Assembly (NCBI GenBank): GCA_025451535.1
Contig: JANWKE010000069.1
Span: 1 to 49,298, forward strand
Direction of reading: 5' to 3'
Source of the DNA: Verrucomicrobiia bacterium
Lineage (GTDB): Bacteria > Verrucomicrobiota > Verrucomicrobiia > Limisphaerales > UBA11358
Length of the DNA: 49,298 nt
The notes under the pieces were generated by a model. The model was not told the origin of the DNA and made no database searches. It was given only the letters and a program-made list of their open reading frames with translations. Shown in pieces: positions 1 through 7,167 of the stretch. A program made the position numbers and the translations under genes. Position 1 is the first letter of the stretch. Every line of letters starts with the position of its first letter.

Positions 1-1100
1 GCGCGCCAGGTTTGCAGGAAAATGATGACCACCAACACCACCAGCAGCAGCGCCTCGAACAGCGTATGCACCACCGCCGCAATCGAATGGCGGACGAAGA
101 CCGTCGGGTCATAGACCACCGAGTAGTCGATGCCTTCGGGAAAGTTCTTCTTCAATTCCTCCATCGTGCGGCGGACATCCCGCGACAGTTGCAACGCATT
201 GGCGCCGGGGGTTTGAAAGATGGGCAAGGCCACCGCCGTCTTGTTGTTCAACAACGAACGCAGCGAATAATCGCCCGCACCCAGCTCGATACGGGCCACA
301 TCTTTGAGCAATGTCTTTTCACCATCGGCCCCGGTCTTCACGATGATGTTGCCGAATTCCTCCGGGGTGGCCAGGCGGCCCTTGACGTTGACCAACAGTT
401 CAAAATTCACCGGATTGCGGACGGGCGGCTGGCCGATGATGCCGCCGGCGACCTGCACATTCTGTTCGCGGATGGCGGCAACCACATCGCTGGCGGTCAG
501 GTTGCGGGCCGCCAGCTTGTCCGGGTTGAGCCAGACGCGCATGGCGTAATCACCTGAACCGAATACCAATACATCGCCGGCGCCGGGTATGCGCGCCAGG
601 GCGTCCTTGACTTGCAACGTTGCATAGTTGCGGACATAAACCTCGTCATAACGGTTATTCGGTGAGAACAAGTGAACCACCATGGTGAGGTCCGGCGACT
701 GTTTGGTGGTGGTGACGCCGAGGGCGCGAACCTCCTCCGGCAACTTAGGCAGCGCTTGCTGAACACGGTTCTCCACCTGCACCTGCGCCTTGTCCGGGTC
801 CGTGCCCAGCTTGAAAGTCACCGTCAGGTTCAAAACACCGTCGGGGGTTGCCTGCGAAAACATATAGAGCGAGCCTTCCACGCCGTTGACGGCCTGTTCG
901 AGCGGCGAGGCGACGGTCTCGGCGATGGTCCGCGGAGTCGCGCCCGGATAGGTCGCGCGCACGACAATCGTGGGCGGCACCACCTCCGGGTATTCGGCGA
1001 TGGGGAGCCGGAACATCGCCAGCAAACCCATGATGAAAACAGCAATGGACAACACGCCGGCAAAAATCGGGCGGCGGATGAAGAAATGGGCAAAGTTCAT
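1..1100 (-). CDS. RND efflux pump inner-membrane permease, N-terminal part (runs off window)
   Basis: The minus strand is open from an ATG at 1100 to the window edge, about 366 codons. The protein begins MNFAHFFIRRPIFAGVLS, the typical N-terminus of HAE1-family RND permeases (AcrB/MexB), with TM1 at about residues 10-30. A periplasmic porter-type region follows (for example GATPRTIAETVASPLEQAVN and ITASDVVAAIREQNVQVAGG-like segments), and the second TM starts near residue 340 (VVHTLFEALLLVVLVVIIFL). Family members are about 1040 residues, so roughly the first third is present. The enzyme would exchange protons for drugs or other hydrophobic compounds together with the adaptor gene located 33 nt upstream. 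A TolC-like outer-membrane factor may follow beyond the window. The substrate cannot be told from sequence. Confidence 0.93.
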   Translation of the reverse strand, partial: MNFAHFFIRRPIFAGVLSIAVFIMGLLAMFRLPIAEYPEVVPPTIVVRATYPGATPRTIAETVASPLEQAVNGVEGSLYMFSQATPDGVLNLTVTFKLGTDPDKAQVQVENRVQQALPKLPEEVRALGVTTTKQSPDLTMVVHLFSPNNRYDEVYVRNYATLQVKDALARIPGAGDVLVFGSGDYAMRVWLNPDKLAARNLTASDVVAAIREQNVQVAGGIIGQPPVRNPVNFELLVNVKGRLATPEEFGNIIVKTGADGEKTLLKDVARIELGAGDYSLRSLLNNKTAVALPIFQTPGANALQLSRDVRRTMEELKKNFPEGIDYSVVYDPTVFVRHSIAAVVHTLFEALLLVVLVVIIFLQTWR

Positions 1101-1133
1101 GTCCTTGGAATAAGTTGGTCAGTTGACACGGGG

Positions 1134-2273
1134 TTAACGGCTGGCGGTTTGCCGTCCGGCTCCGGAAGCATTCAACGTTTCCTTGTCCGCGGTCACCGGC
1201 ATGCCCGGCCGGACCCTTTCCAGGCCGTTGACGACGATCTCTTCGCCGGCCTGCAAACCGGAGCGGATGATGCGCTGGCCCTCAACCAGGGGTCCCAGTT
1301 GCACCGGCTGATAGGCAACGGTGTTCGTTCGTGTCAGGGTAAGCACGAATTTCTGCGACTGGTCGGTCCCGATGGCGCGGTCATCCACGAGCAAGGCGGA
1401 ATGCCGGTCGCTCAAGGGAATGCGAATCCGCGCGAACAAACCGGGGGTAATGTTGCTGTCGTCATTCCGAAAGACCGCGCGCAGCAGGATGCTGCCGGTA
1501 TCCGGATTCAGATGGTTGTCGAACGACTCGATGTGTCCCGTGTGCGGATAACCCTGTTCGTCGGCCAACTCCATTTTCACCGGGATTTGGCCGCCGTCGT
1601 CATCGCCCAGTTTTTTGGCGCGGACCAGGTCGCTGAACTTAAGATACGAATCCTCATCCACGTCGGCATAGACATAAACCGGATTCACCGAGACGATGGT
1701 GGTCAGCAACGAGGCCGAACCGGCGACGCCGCTGACGTAATTGCCTTGGGTCAGGAGCGCACGGCTCACCCGGCCGTCAATCGGCGCGCGCACCTGCGTG
1801 TATTCGAGGTCCAGTCGCGCGGAGTCGAGCGCCGCCCTGGCCTCGTCATAGCGGGCCTTCCGCGCGTCCGCTTCCTCGGTTGAGATGGCCTGGTTGGCCA
1901 GCAATTGTGCCGTGCGTGCTTCTTCACGCCGGGCCTGTTCGTATTCGGCCTGGCGCTGATCGAACACGGCCTGGTTCCAGCGCGGGTCAATGACGAACAA
2001 CACGTCGCCTTTTTTCACCAGTTGCCCTGACTGGAAGCGCACTTCCTGGATATAACCGGAAACGCGCGGCCGCACCTCCACCGAGTCCACGGGTTCCACC
2101 CGGCCGGTGAATTCACTCCATTCGATAATTTCTTTCTGGACCACCGGTGCCACGGTCACCGCGGGCGGTGGCAGGGACTGCTGGGCGGCTCCGCGCTGAC
2201 AGCCGGTGATCACTCCGGCCGCAACGGCCGGCAAAATTGACAACAAAACGGACCGAATAAATTTCTTGTTCAT
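1134..2273 (-). CDS. RND efflux periplasmic adaptor lipoprotein (MFP/HlyD type)
   Basis: This 379-residue protein has a lipoprotein signal (hydrophobic residues 9-21, then VITGC with Cys25 as likely lipidation site). A barrel-sandwich/lipoyl segment follows (VRPRVSGYIQEVRFQSGQLV, about residues 67-86), then an alpha-helical hairpin rich in Ala, Glu and Arg, a second lipoyl half (VRAPIDGRVSRALLTQGNYV) and beta-barrel and membrane-proximal domains. Order and length fit AcrA/MexA adaptors, which link the inner-membrane pump to the outer-membrane channel. It is the gene just upstream of the permease in the same operon. The last residues (GRQTASR) are low complexity. Confidence 0.93.
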   Translation of the reverse strand: MNKKFIRSVLLSILPAVAAGVITGCQRGAAQQSLPPPAVTVAPVVQKEIIEWSEFTGRVEPVDSVEVRPRVSGYIQEVRFQSGQLVKKGDVLFVIDPRWNQAVFDQRQAEYEQARREEARTAQLLANQAISTEEADARKARYDEARAALDSARLDLEYTQVRAPIDGRVSRALLTQGNYVSGVAGSASLLTTIVSVNPVYVYADVDEDSYLKFSDLVRAKKLGDDDGGQIPVKMELADEQGYPHTGHIESFDNHLNPDTGSILLRAVFRNDDSNITPGLFARIRIPLSDRHSALLVDDRAIGTDQSQKFVLTLTRTNTVAYQPVQLGPLVEGQRIIRSGLQAGEEIVVNGLERVRPGMPVTADKETLNASGAGRQTASR

Positions 2274-2321
2274 AAATCTCCTCTTTAAGTTAACGACGAA
2301 CGGCTGCAGTTCAGTTGGACA

Positions 2322-2627
2322 TCAGGCGACCAGATTTTTTTGACGCAAGAATTTCTGCCGCGCATTCCAACCGGCGGCAGCCTGAACCTTTTCCAATGCC
2401 AGCGCCGGAAAAACCAGCTGCGGATACCCGGTCTGCCATGCCACCGCCTCGGCCTCGTTTAAAGCCAGTTGGAATAATTTTTCCGGCACTTCCAAAGTTC
2501 CCTGCAACTCGGCCAGGAAATTTCCTTTCAGCTGTTCGATTTGGGCCGCCAATCTCTGGCAGGATTCGATGCAAACATTCGCTGCTGTCTTGATGGCACT
2601 CTCCTTTGCTCCTTGGTATGTATTCAT
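2322..2627 (-). CDS. Small hypothetical protein in TetR-RND operon
   Basis: This 101-residue protein, MNTYQGAKESAIKTAANVC..., has a good ribosome site (AAAGGAGAG) about 5 nt ahead of the ATG, which decides this frame over a longer overlapping one. It is mostly amphipathic helix, with no signal peptide, TM segment or family I recognise. It sits between the TetR gene (53 nt upstream) and the adaptor gene (48 nt downstream). A second copy of the putative TetR operator lies just ahead of it, so it and the pump genes could be transcribed from their own repressed promoter. Function unknown; a cytosolic partner of the pump or a helical coiled protein is possible. Confidence 0.75.
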   Translation of the reverse strand: MNTYQGAKESAIKTAANVCIESCQRLAAQIEQLKGNFLAELQGTLEVPEKLFQLALNEAEAVAWQTGYPQLVFPALALEKVQAAAGWNARQKFLRQKNLVA

Positions 2628-2643
2628 TTTTCTCTCCTTTTGT

Positions 2644-2663
2644 AGTTGAATGTTTAGTCAAAT
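2644..2663 (-). promoter_or_regulatory. Putative TetR operator, copy 2 (internal to operon)
   Basis: On the minus strand this reads ATTTGACTAAACATTCAACT. It matches the dyad pattern AGT-NN-ACTA-NN-TAGT-NN-ACT of the site at 3357-3376 in 11 of the 14 defined positions. It lies in the gap between tetR and the small gene, which would let the regulator control the pump genes independently of itself. Operator function is inferred from repetition and location. Confidence 0.5.
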
Positions 2664-2680
2664 AAATGTTCAAAAAAATT

Positions 2681-3295
2681 TCAGGCGACGGCACCTTCAG
2701 TTTCTTTCACCCCCAGCATTGCAAAAATTCCACCGACGGTATCGCGCAGGACATCCACGTCGTTTTGAATGCGGGCCTGGGTCAGCAGACCCTCGTAATA
2801 GGCCAGAATCATCCCGGCCTTGTGCGCCGGATCGGGTGCCTTGATCAGTCCCGCCGCATGGGCATCGCGGATGGCTGATTCGAGATATTTGCGTTTGTAG
2901 TCCAGAATTTCCTGAATTTTTTTCTGCAACCGGTCTTCCTGGGTACAAATTTCGGATCCCAGGGTGAACTGCGGGCAACCCAGCACCCGGCCATATTGTT
3001 CCTTGATTTCACGCTGGAATTTATAGCTGAATTCACAGTATTTCCGAATTCGATCCAGGGGCGGAACCATCGGCGAAAAAATCCTGTCCAACTCCGCCTG
3101 CTTGGATTTCCAACCGGCCTCAAGCGCTTCTGCTGCCAATTCGGATTTGGAATCAAAAAAGTAATAAAAACTGCCCTTCTTTACCCCTGCTTTTTCACAG
3201 ATATGGTCAATGGTCGTGCTGCCGTAGGAACCGCTCCAAATCAGTTCCGATACGGCATTCATCAATCTCTCTTTGGCATCACTGACACGACCCAT
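2681..3295 (-). CDS. TetR/AcrR-family transcriptional regulator
   Basis: This 204-residue protein has an N-terminal TetR_N helix-turn-helix at about residues 8-55 (SYGSTTIDHICEKAGVKKGS followed by FYYFFDSKSELAAEAL). The TT-IDHICEKAGV-KG-FYYFF pattern is typical of the family. The C-terminal part (residues 60-200) is all helical and would form the ligand-binding and dimer domain; its ligand is unknown. It is the first gene of the operon with the RND adaptor and permease, so repression of efflux relieved by an effector is the expected role. A dyad lies 62 nt upstream of the start codon and another just downstream of the gene. Confidence 0.92.
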   Translation of the reverse strand: MGRVSDAKERLMNAVSELIWSGSYGSTTIDHICEKAGVKKGSFYYFFDSKSELAAEALEAGWKSKQAELDRIFSPMVPPLDRIRKYCEFSYKFQREIKEQYGRVLGCPQFTLGSEICTQEDRLQKKIQEILDYKRKYLESAIRDAHAAGLIKAPDPAHKAGMILAYYEGLLTQARIQNDVDVLRDTVGGIFAMLGVKETEGAVA

Positions 3296-3356
3296 ATTAT
3301 CTCTCTTTCAACTAATCTCGACTCGGGACCGCCGAGTCACGTGGCCACTCTAACAT

Positions 3357-3376
3357 AGTGAACTAAATAGTCAACT
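3357..3376 (-). promoter_or_regulatory. Putative TetR operator and promoter region, copy 1
   Basis: The minus strand reads AGTTGACTATTTAGTTCACT, a 20-bp dyad AGT-NN-ACTA-NN-TAGT-NN-ACT in which all 7 outer base pairs are symmetric. It contains TTGACT, which could serve as a -35 box. A related site occurs at 2644-2663. Autorepression by the adjacent TetR protein is the natural inference. Confidence 0.6.
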
Positions 3377-4132
3377 ATTATTTTAAACTTATTTTTTGGG
3401 GGGGTATTGGCACCGGGCGATATCAGCTTACACAGCAGGGGGAGCCGTCCCGCGGAACTTCCGCATCCCATTTTCGCAAGCTTTGGCGAAGCGTCCCGAT
3501 GCTAAGTAAAATCGTTTACTCGGGATTTGCTCCGTCAACCCCGATCAGAGGTCGCAGAGTCATCTCAATCTCTCACTCGAAATACCGAACGCGATAATCC
3601 TCCACTAAAAATCCAACGAGTCAGTAAACAACCAAAGACGACGCCGGCGAGCATCAATGGCGCGAGCATGAACGAGGCAACCTCGCTCGCGCTTCCATGT
3701 AACTGGTGCAGCACTACGCTTATCTTCGTGAATGTATCCTGATCCATAAGCCGACGCAGCTTAACGATCCAATTCCCGTATGGCGAGGTTATCCGTCTTC
3801 GCTCCGAAACTTCCGCCTTCGTTGGACTTCGGCGCGACGAGCCGACGGGACAGGCGGCCGGCCTGCTCATGACTGCCATCTGGACTCTCAACTTTCATCG
3901 CCCAACTATCCGTCCTCGGTCGTCGGTTACCTCGACCCACGGCGTTCGACCCTTTTAATGCCAGGGCGGGGTTAGACTACACTGTCTCACTGCTTTTCAA
4001 CGGTTTAATCTTTCAGCCGTGTCCAGAGGACTTTACAATGCAAGGTCGTGCGAAATCAATCGACATCCATTTTGTTCCAACGGCACAGACGGAAATTGAT
4101 TTACCCTATCCACCATCTACCAGCGTTTTGCG
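3377..4132. other. Intergenic region between efflux operon and glycan locus
   Basis: This 756-bp stretch separates two divergent blocks. It contains no gene I can name and no copy of the locus dyad. One short minus-strand reading frame (3565-3747) is listed separately. The remaining frames on both strands are short and show no signal peptide or family motif. Confidence 0.5.
3565..3747 (-). CDS. Possible small membrane protein (doubtful)
   Basis: From the ATG at 3747 the minus strand encodes 60 residues beginning MDQDTFTKISVVLHQLHGS. A single good TM segment follows (FMLAPLMLAGVVFGCLLTRW) and the end is basic. There is no clear ribosome site and no recognisable family. The frame continues upstream to 3891, but that extension is basic and low in hydrophobic residues. 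The hydrophobic core is the only argument for a real protein. Confidence 0.22.
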   Translation of the reverse strand: MDQDTFTKISVVLHQLHGSASEVASFMLAPLMLAGVVFGCLLTRWIFSGGLSRSVFRVRD

Positions 4133-6976
4133 ATGCTCGATAAATTGCTTCTCCCGCTCGCGGCCATTGCGGTGGCCGGTCAATTCTCAATCTGTGCGGC
4201 GCCGGTTCCACCCGAAAAATCGGATGACGGTGTCCTTTTTCATGTCGGCGACCACCTGCTGAAACTTGAAGTTTGCGCGGACAACATTATCCGGGTGGCT
4301 TTTGCGAAAGACGCCGCCTTTTTCACGCGCAAGACCCTGGCGGCAGGGGTCCGGCATGACGCTCGCACCTCGTGGTCGCTGAAAACCGGGAACGGCGAGG
4401 CAATTCTGGCCACGGACAAATTGCAGGCGCACGTGGACCTCGTTTCCGGCGCGGTTTCTTTTTCGGATGCTGCCGGCCACCCGATTCTTGCCGAGAGCAA
4501 AGCTGGCCGCACTTTGGCCCCGGCGGTGGTGCAGGGCGATCTTACCTTTCATGTGCGTCAACAATGGCAGTCCGACCCCGGTGAAGCGCTGTACGGCCTC
4601 GGCCAGCACCAATTGGGGCTGATGAACCTCAAAGGTTATCCGCTCGATCTGTGGCAGCACAACGGCACCGTGGCCATTCCGTTCCTCGTTTCCAGCAAAG
4701 GTTATGGGATTTTGTGGGACAATACCTCTTACACGCGCTTTGGGGACTTGGCTCAGCCGGAACCGATTCCCGCCGATGAGTTGTTTGATACCAATGGCCA
4801 TCCCGGCGGTTTAACCGGTTCCTATTTTGCGGGCGAGAGTTTCGAACGGTTCATTACCAACCGGGTCGATCCGGGAATTAACATTGCCGTGCCGGCCGAC
4901 GCGAAGAATCCGAACCGGTTCATTAATCCCGCGCTGCCGCCGACCGGCAACGTGAGCATCCGTTGGGAAGGCGAGGTCCAGCCGGACGAGACCGGCGATT
5001 ACATCCTCGAAACCTTTTCCAACAACGGCATCAAAGTATGGGTGGACGGCCAGCTGGTCAGTTCCCATTGGCGGCAGGGCTGGCTGCCCTGGTGGAGCGT
5101 CGCCCGGGTCCATTTTGAGGCGGGGCATCGCTATCACCTGAAACTGGAATGGACGAAGGAGCAGGGGATGGAAACGATGCACTTGTTCTGGAAAGAGCCA
5201 GCGCCTGACCCCGACACGTCGCTGTGGTCCGAGGTCGGCGACGGCCTCGATTATTATTTTGTTTACGGACCGGAATTGGACGACGTCATCGCCGGTTACC
5301 GCCAGATTACCGGGCCGGCGCCGATGATGCCGGAATGGGCCTTTGGCCTCTGGCAATGCCGGCAGCGTTACCAGACCCAGCAGGAAAGCCTGGACGTGCT
5401 GGCCGGTTACCGCCAACGCGGTATTCCTATCGACAACATCGTGCAGGACTGGTTTTACTGGAAGGAAGACCAATGGGGGTCACACCAATTCGACCCGGCG
5501 CGTTTTCCCGACCCGGTCGGCTGGATCCGCGATATTCATGATAAATACCACGCCCATTTGATGATTTCCGTCTGGCCGAAATTTTATCCCACCACGACCA
5601 ATTTCCAAATCATGCGCTCGCATCATTACCTCTACGAGCCGAATCTGGGTGAGGATGTCATCGATTGGACCGGCCATCCGGACACGTTTTACGACGCCTT
5701 CAATCCGGGGGCGCGGGAACTGTTCTGGTCAGAAATCAAGCAGGCGTTGTTCGACAAAGGCGTGGACGCCTGGTGGATGGATGCGAGTGAACCGGAAATG
5801 ACGGCAGCGGTGACGGTGGCGAGCCAGCGGTCCCACATGCACCCGACGGCAATGGGCACGGGCGCGCGGATGTTGAATGCCTATCCCCTGGTCAACAGCG
5901 AGGCGATTTATGAAGGCCAGCGGCAGGCCGCGCCCCATCAACGCGTGTTCATCCTGACGCGTTCCGGTTTTGCCGGGGAACAGCGTTACGCCGCGGCGGT
6001 CTGGTCCGGAGACACTTCCGCCACCTGGACGGCGATGCGCGCCCAAATCACGGCGGGCCTTGGTTTTTGTCTCTCCGGCCTGCCGTATTGGACGATGGAC
6101 ACCGGCGGTTTTACACCGCCGGCCCGTTTTTCCAGTCAGAATCGAAAACCCGAAGATGCGGAGGAATGGAATGAGTTGAATGCGCGCTGGTTTGAGTTCG
6201 GGACGTTCGTTCCGCTCCTGCGTGTCCATGGCGAATATCCTTACCGCGAAATGTGGGAGTTTGGCGGCAAGGGCAGCCCGGCCTATGAAGCCGAATTGAA
6301 GTTCGATCGCATCCGTTACCGGTTATTGCCATACATTTACTCGCTCGCCGGGGCGGTGACGCGTGAAGGCGGCACGATCATGCGGGGGCTCGTCATGGAT
6401 TTTTCCGCTGATACCAATATTTTCAACATGGGTGACGAATACATGTTTGGCCCGGCGCTGTTGGTCAATCCGGTGACGACGTATCAGGCCCGGACCCGGC
6501 CGGTTTATCTACCGGCGACCGCGGGCGGCTGGTACGATTTTTGGAACGGTCAATGGCTGGGAGGTGCGCAAACGATCGACGCGCCGGCGCCCTACGATGC
6601 GATTCCCATTTATGTGCGGGCCGGCTCCATCGTTCCCACCGGACCTGAAATTCAATACACCGGCGAAAAACCCGCTGATCCCATCACGCTCTATATTTAC
6701 GCAGGTGCGAATGGCAGGTTCACACTCTACGAGGACGACGGGCTGACGTACGGCTACGAACACGGCGCGTTCGCCCGGATTCCAATACTTTGGGATGACG
6801 CCAGTCACACGCTGACCCTCGGCAAACGTGAAGGCACGTTCAAAGGCATGTTGAAAGAGCACACGTTCAATTTAGTGCTCGTTACCAAAGCCAAACCGGC
6901 AGGGTTCTCCTTTGCCCCAACGCCCGAACGTTCGATAAAATACAATGGCAAACCGGTTCAATTGAAGATTGATTAA
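4133..6976 (+). CDS. GH31 alpha-xylosidase with inserted PA14 domain
   Basis: This 947-residue secreted enzyme has a signal peptide at residues 1-22 (ends SICAA). The GH31 N-terminal beta-sandwich is interrupted at about residues 222-356 by a PA14 domain (starts GGLTGSYFAGESF). The catalytic barrel follows: nucleophile Asp550 in WWMDASEPEM and probable acid/base Asp627 in WSGDTSATW. A C-terminal beta domain closes the protein. A PA14 insertion at this place is known from the xyloglucan alpha-xylosidase CjXyl31A of Cellvibrio japonicus, of similar length (established family knowledge). It should remove the alpha-1,6-xylose from the non-reducing end of xyloglucan oligosaccharides. It faces the GH74 gene at 7168-9597 tail to tail. 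Unlike most locus genes it has no good copy of the dyad upstream. Confidence 0.9.
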   Translation: MLDKLLLPLAAIAVAGQFSICAAPVPPEKSDDGVLFHVGDHLLKLEVCADNIIRVAFAKDAAFFTRKTLAAGVRHDARTSWSLKTGNGEAILATDKLQAHVDLVSGAVSFSDAAGHPILAESKAGRTLAPAVVQGDLTFHVRQQWQSDPGEALYGLGQHQLGLMNLKGYPLDLWQHNGTVAIPFLVSSKGYGILWDNTSYTRFGDLAQPEPIPADELFDTNGHPGGLTGSYFAGESFERFITNRVDPGINIAVPADAKNPNRFINPALPPTGNVSIRWEGEVQPDETGDYILETFSNNGIKVWVDGQLVSSHWRQGWLPWWSVARVHFEAGHRYHLKLEWTKEQGMETMHLFWKEPAPDPDTSLWSEVGDGLDYYFVYGPELDDVIAGYRQITGPAPMMPEWAFGLWQCRQRYQTQQESLDVLAGYRQRGIPIDNIVQDWFYWKEDQWGSHQFDPARFPDPVGWIRDIHDKYHAHLMISVWPKFYPTTTNFQIMRSHHYLYEPNLGEDVIDWTGHPDTFYDAFNPGARELFWSEIKQALFDKGVDAWWMDASEPEMTAAVTVASQRSHMHPTAMGTGARMLNAYPLVNSEAIYEGQRQAAPHQRVFILTRSGFAGEQRYAAAVWSGDTSATWTAMRAQITAGLGFCLSGLPYWTMDTGGFTPPARFSSQNRKPEDAEEWNELNARWFEFGTFVPLLRVHGEYPYREMWEFGGKGSPAYEAELKFDRIRYRLLPYIYSLAGAVTREGGTIMRGLVMDFSADTNIFNMGDEYMFGPALLVNPVTTYQARTRPVYLPATAGGWYDFWNGQWLGGAQTIDAPAPYDAIPIYVRAGSIVPTGPEIQYTGEKPADPITLYIYAGANGRFTLYEDDGLTYGYEHGAFARIPILWDDASHTLTLGKREGTFKGMLKEHTFNLVLVTKAKPAGFSFAPTPERSIKYNGKPVQLKID

Positions 6977-7012
6977 GCGATGCCAAATCTGCGCTTCAAT
7001 CAAGGAGCGCGG

Positions 7013-7063
7013 TCATTTAGGGTCTGGAACCGGGTCACCGTAAATGATGCCGCGGCCATCAGT
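7013..7063 (-). pseudogene. Relic of the 3' end of a third GH74 gene
   Basis: The minus strand reads TDGRGIIYGDPVPDPK followed by a stop. GRGIIYGDP is the C-terminal signature of the two complete GH74 genes of this locus (GGRGIIYGDPE in 9901-12147, EGRGIIYGEP in 7168-9597). At DNA level about 24 of 27 bases match the end of the 9901-12147 gene. Homology stops abruptly upstream of TDGRG. The piece lies between GH31 and the GH74 gene, as expected if an adjacent GH74 copy was deleted leaving its terminus. Confidence 0.7.
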
Positions 7064-7126
7064 ATCTGATCGCGCGGCAATGGACGGTCTGCCGGAACAA
7101 CTTCCGCAGCGACCGATCGGCGTTAT

Positions 7127-7161
7127 CAAAGAATGATCCGCGTTACGCCGCTCGTTCTTTG
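7127..7161. terminator. Stem-loop between convergent genes, possible terminator
   Basis: CAAAGAATGA (7127-7136) pairs with TCGTTCTTTG (7152-7161) over ten positions with one G-U pair, around a GC-rich 15-nt loop. It lies between the convergent GH31 and GH74 genes. No strong T-run follows on either strand, so intrinsic termination is uncertain. Confidence 0.3.
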
Positions 7162-7167
7162 AACAAA

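Noticed and set aside
4044-4066. A possible locus dyad ahead of the first GH31 gene (GGTCGT ... TCGACAT)
   Set aside because: The half-sites are 10 bp apart instead of 8, and no -10 box lies at 20-21 nt; it may be a decayed copy but does not meet the pattern.
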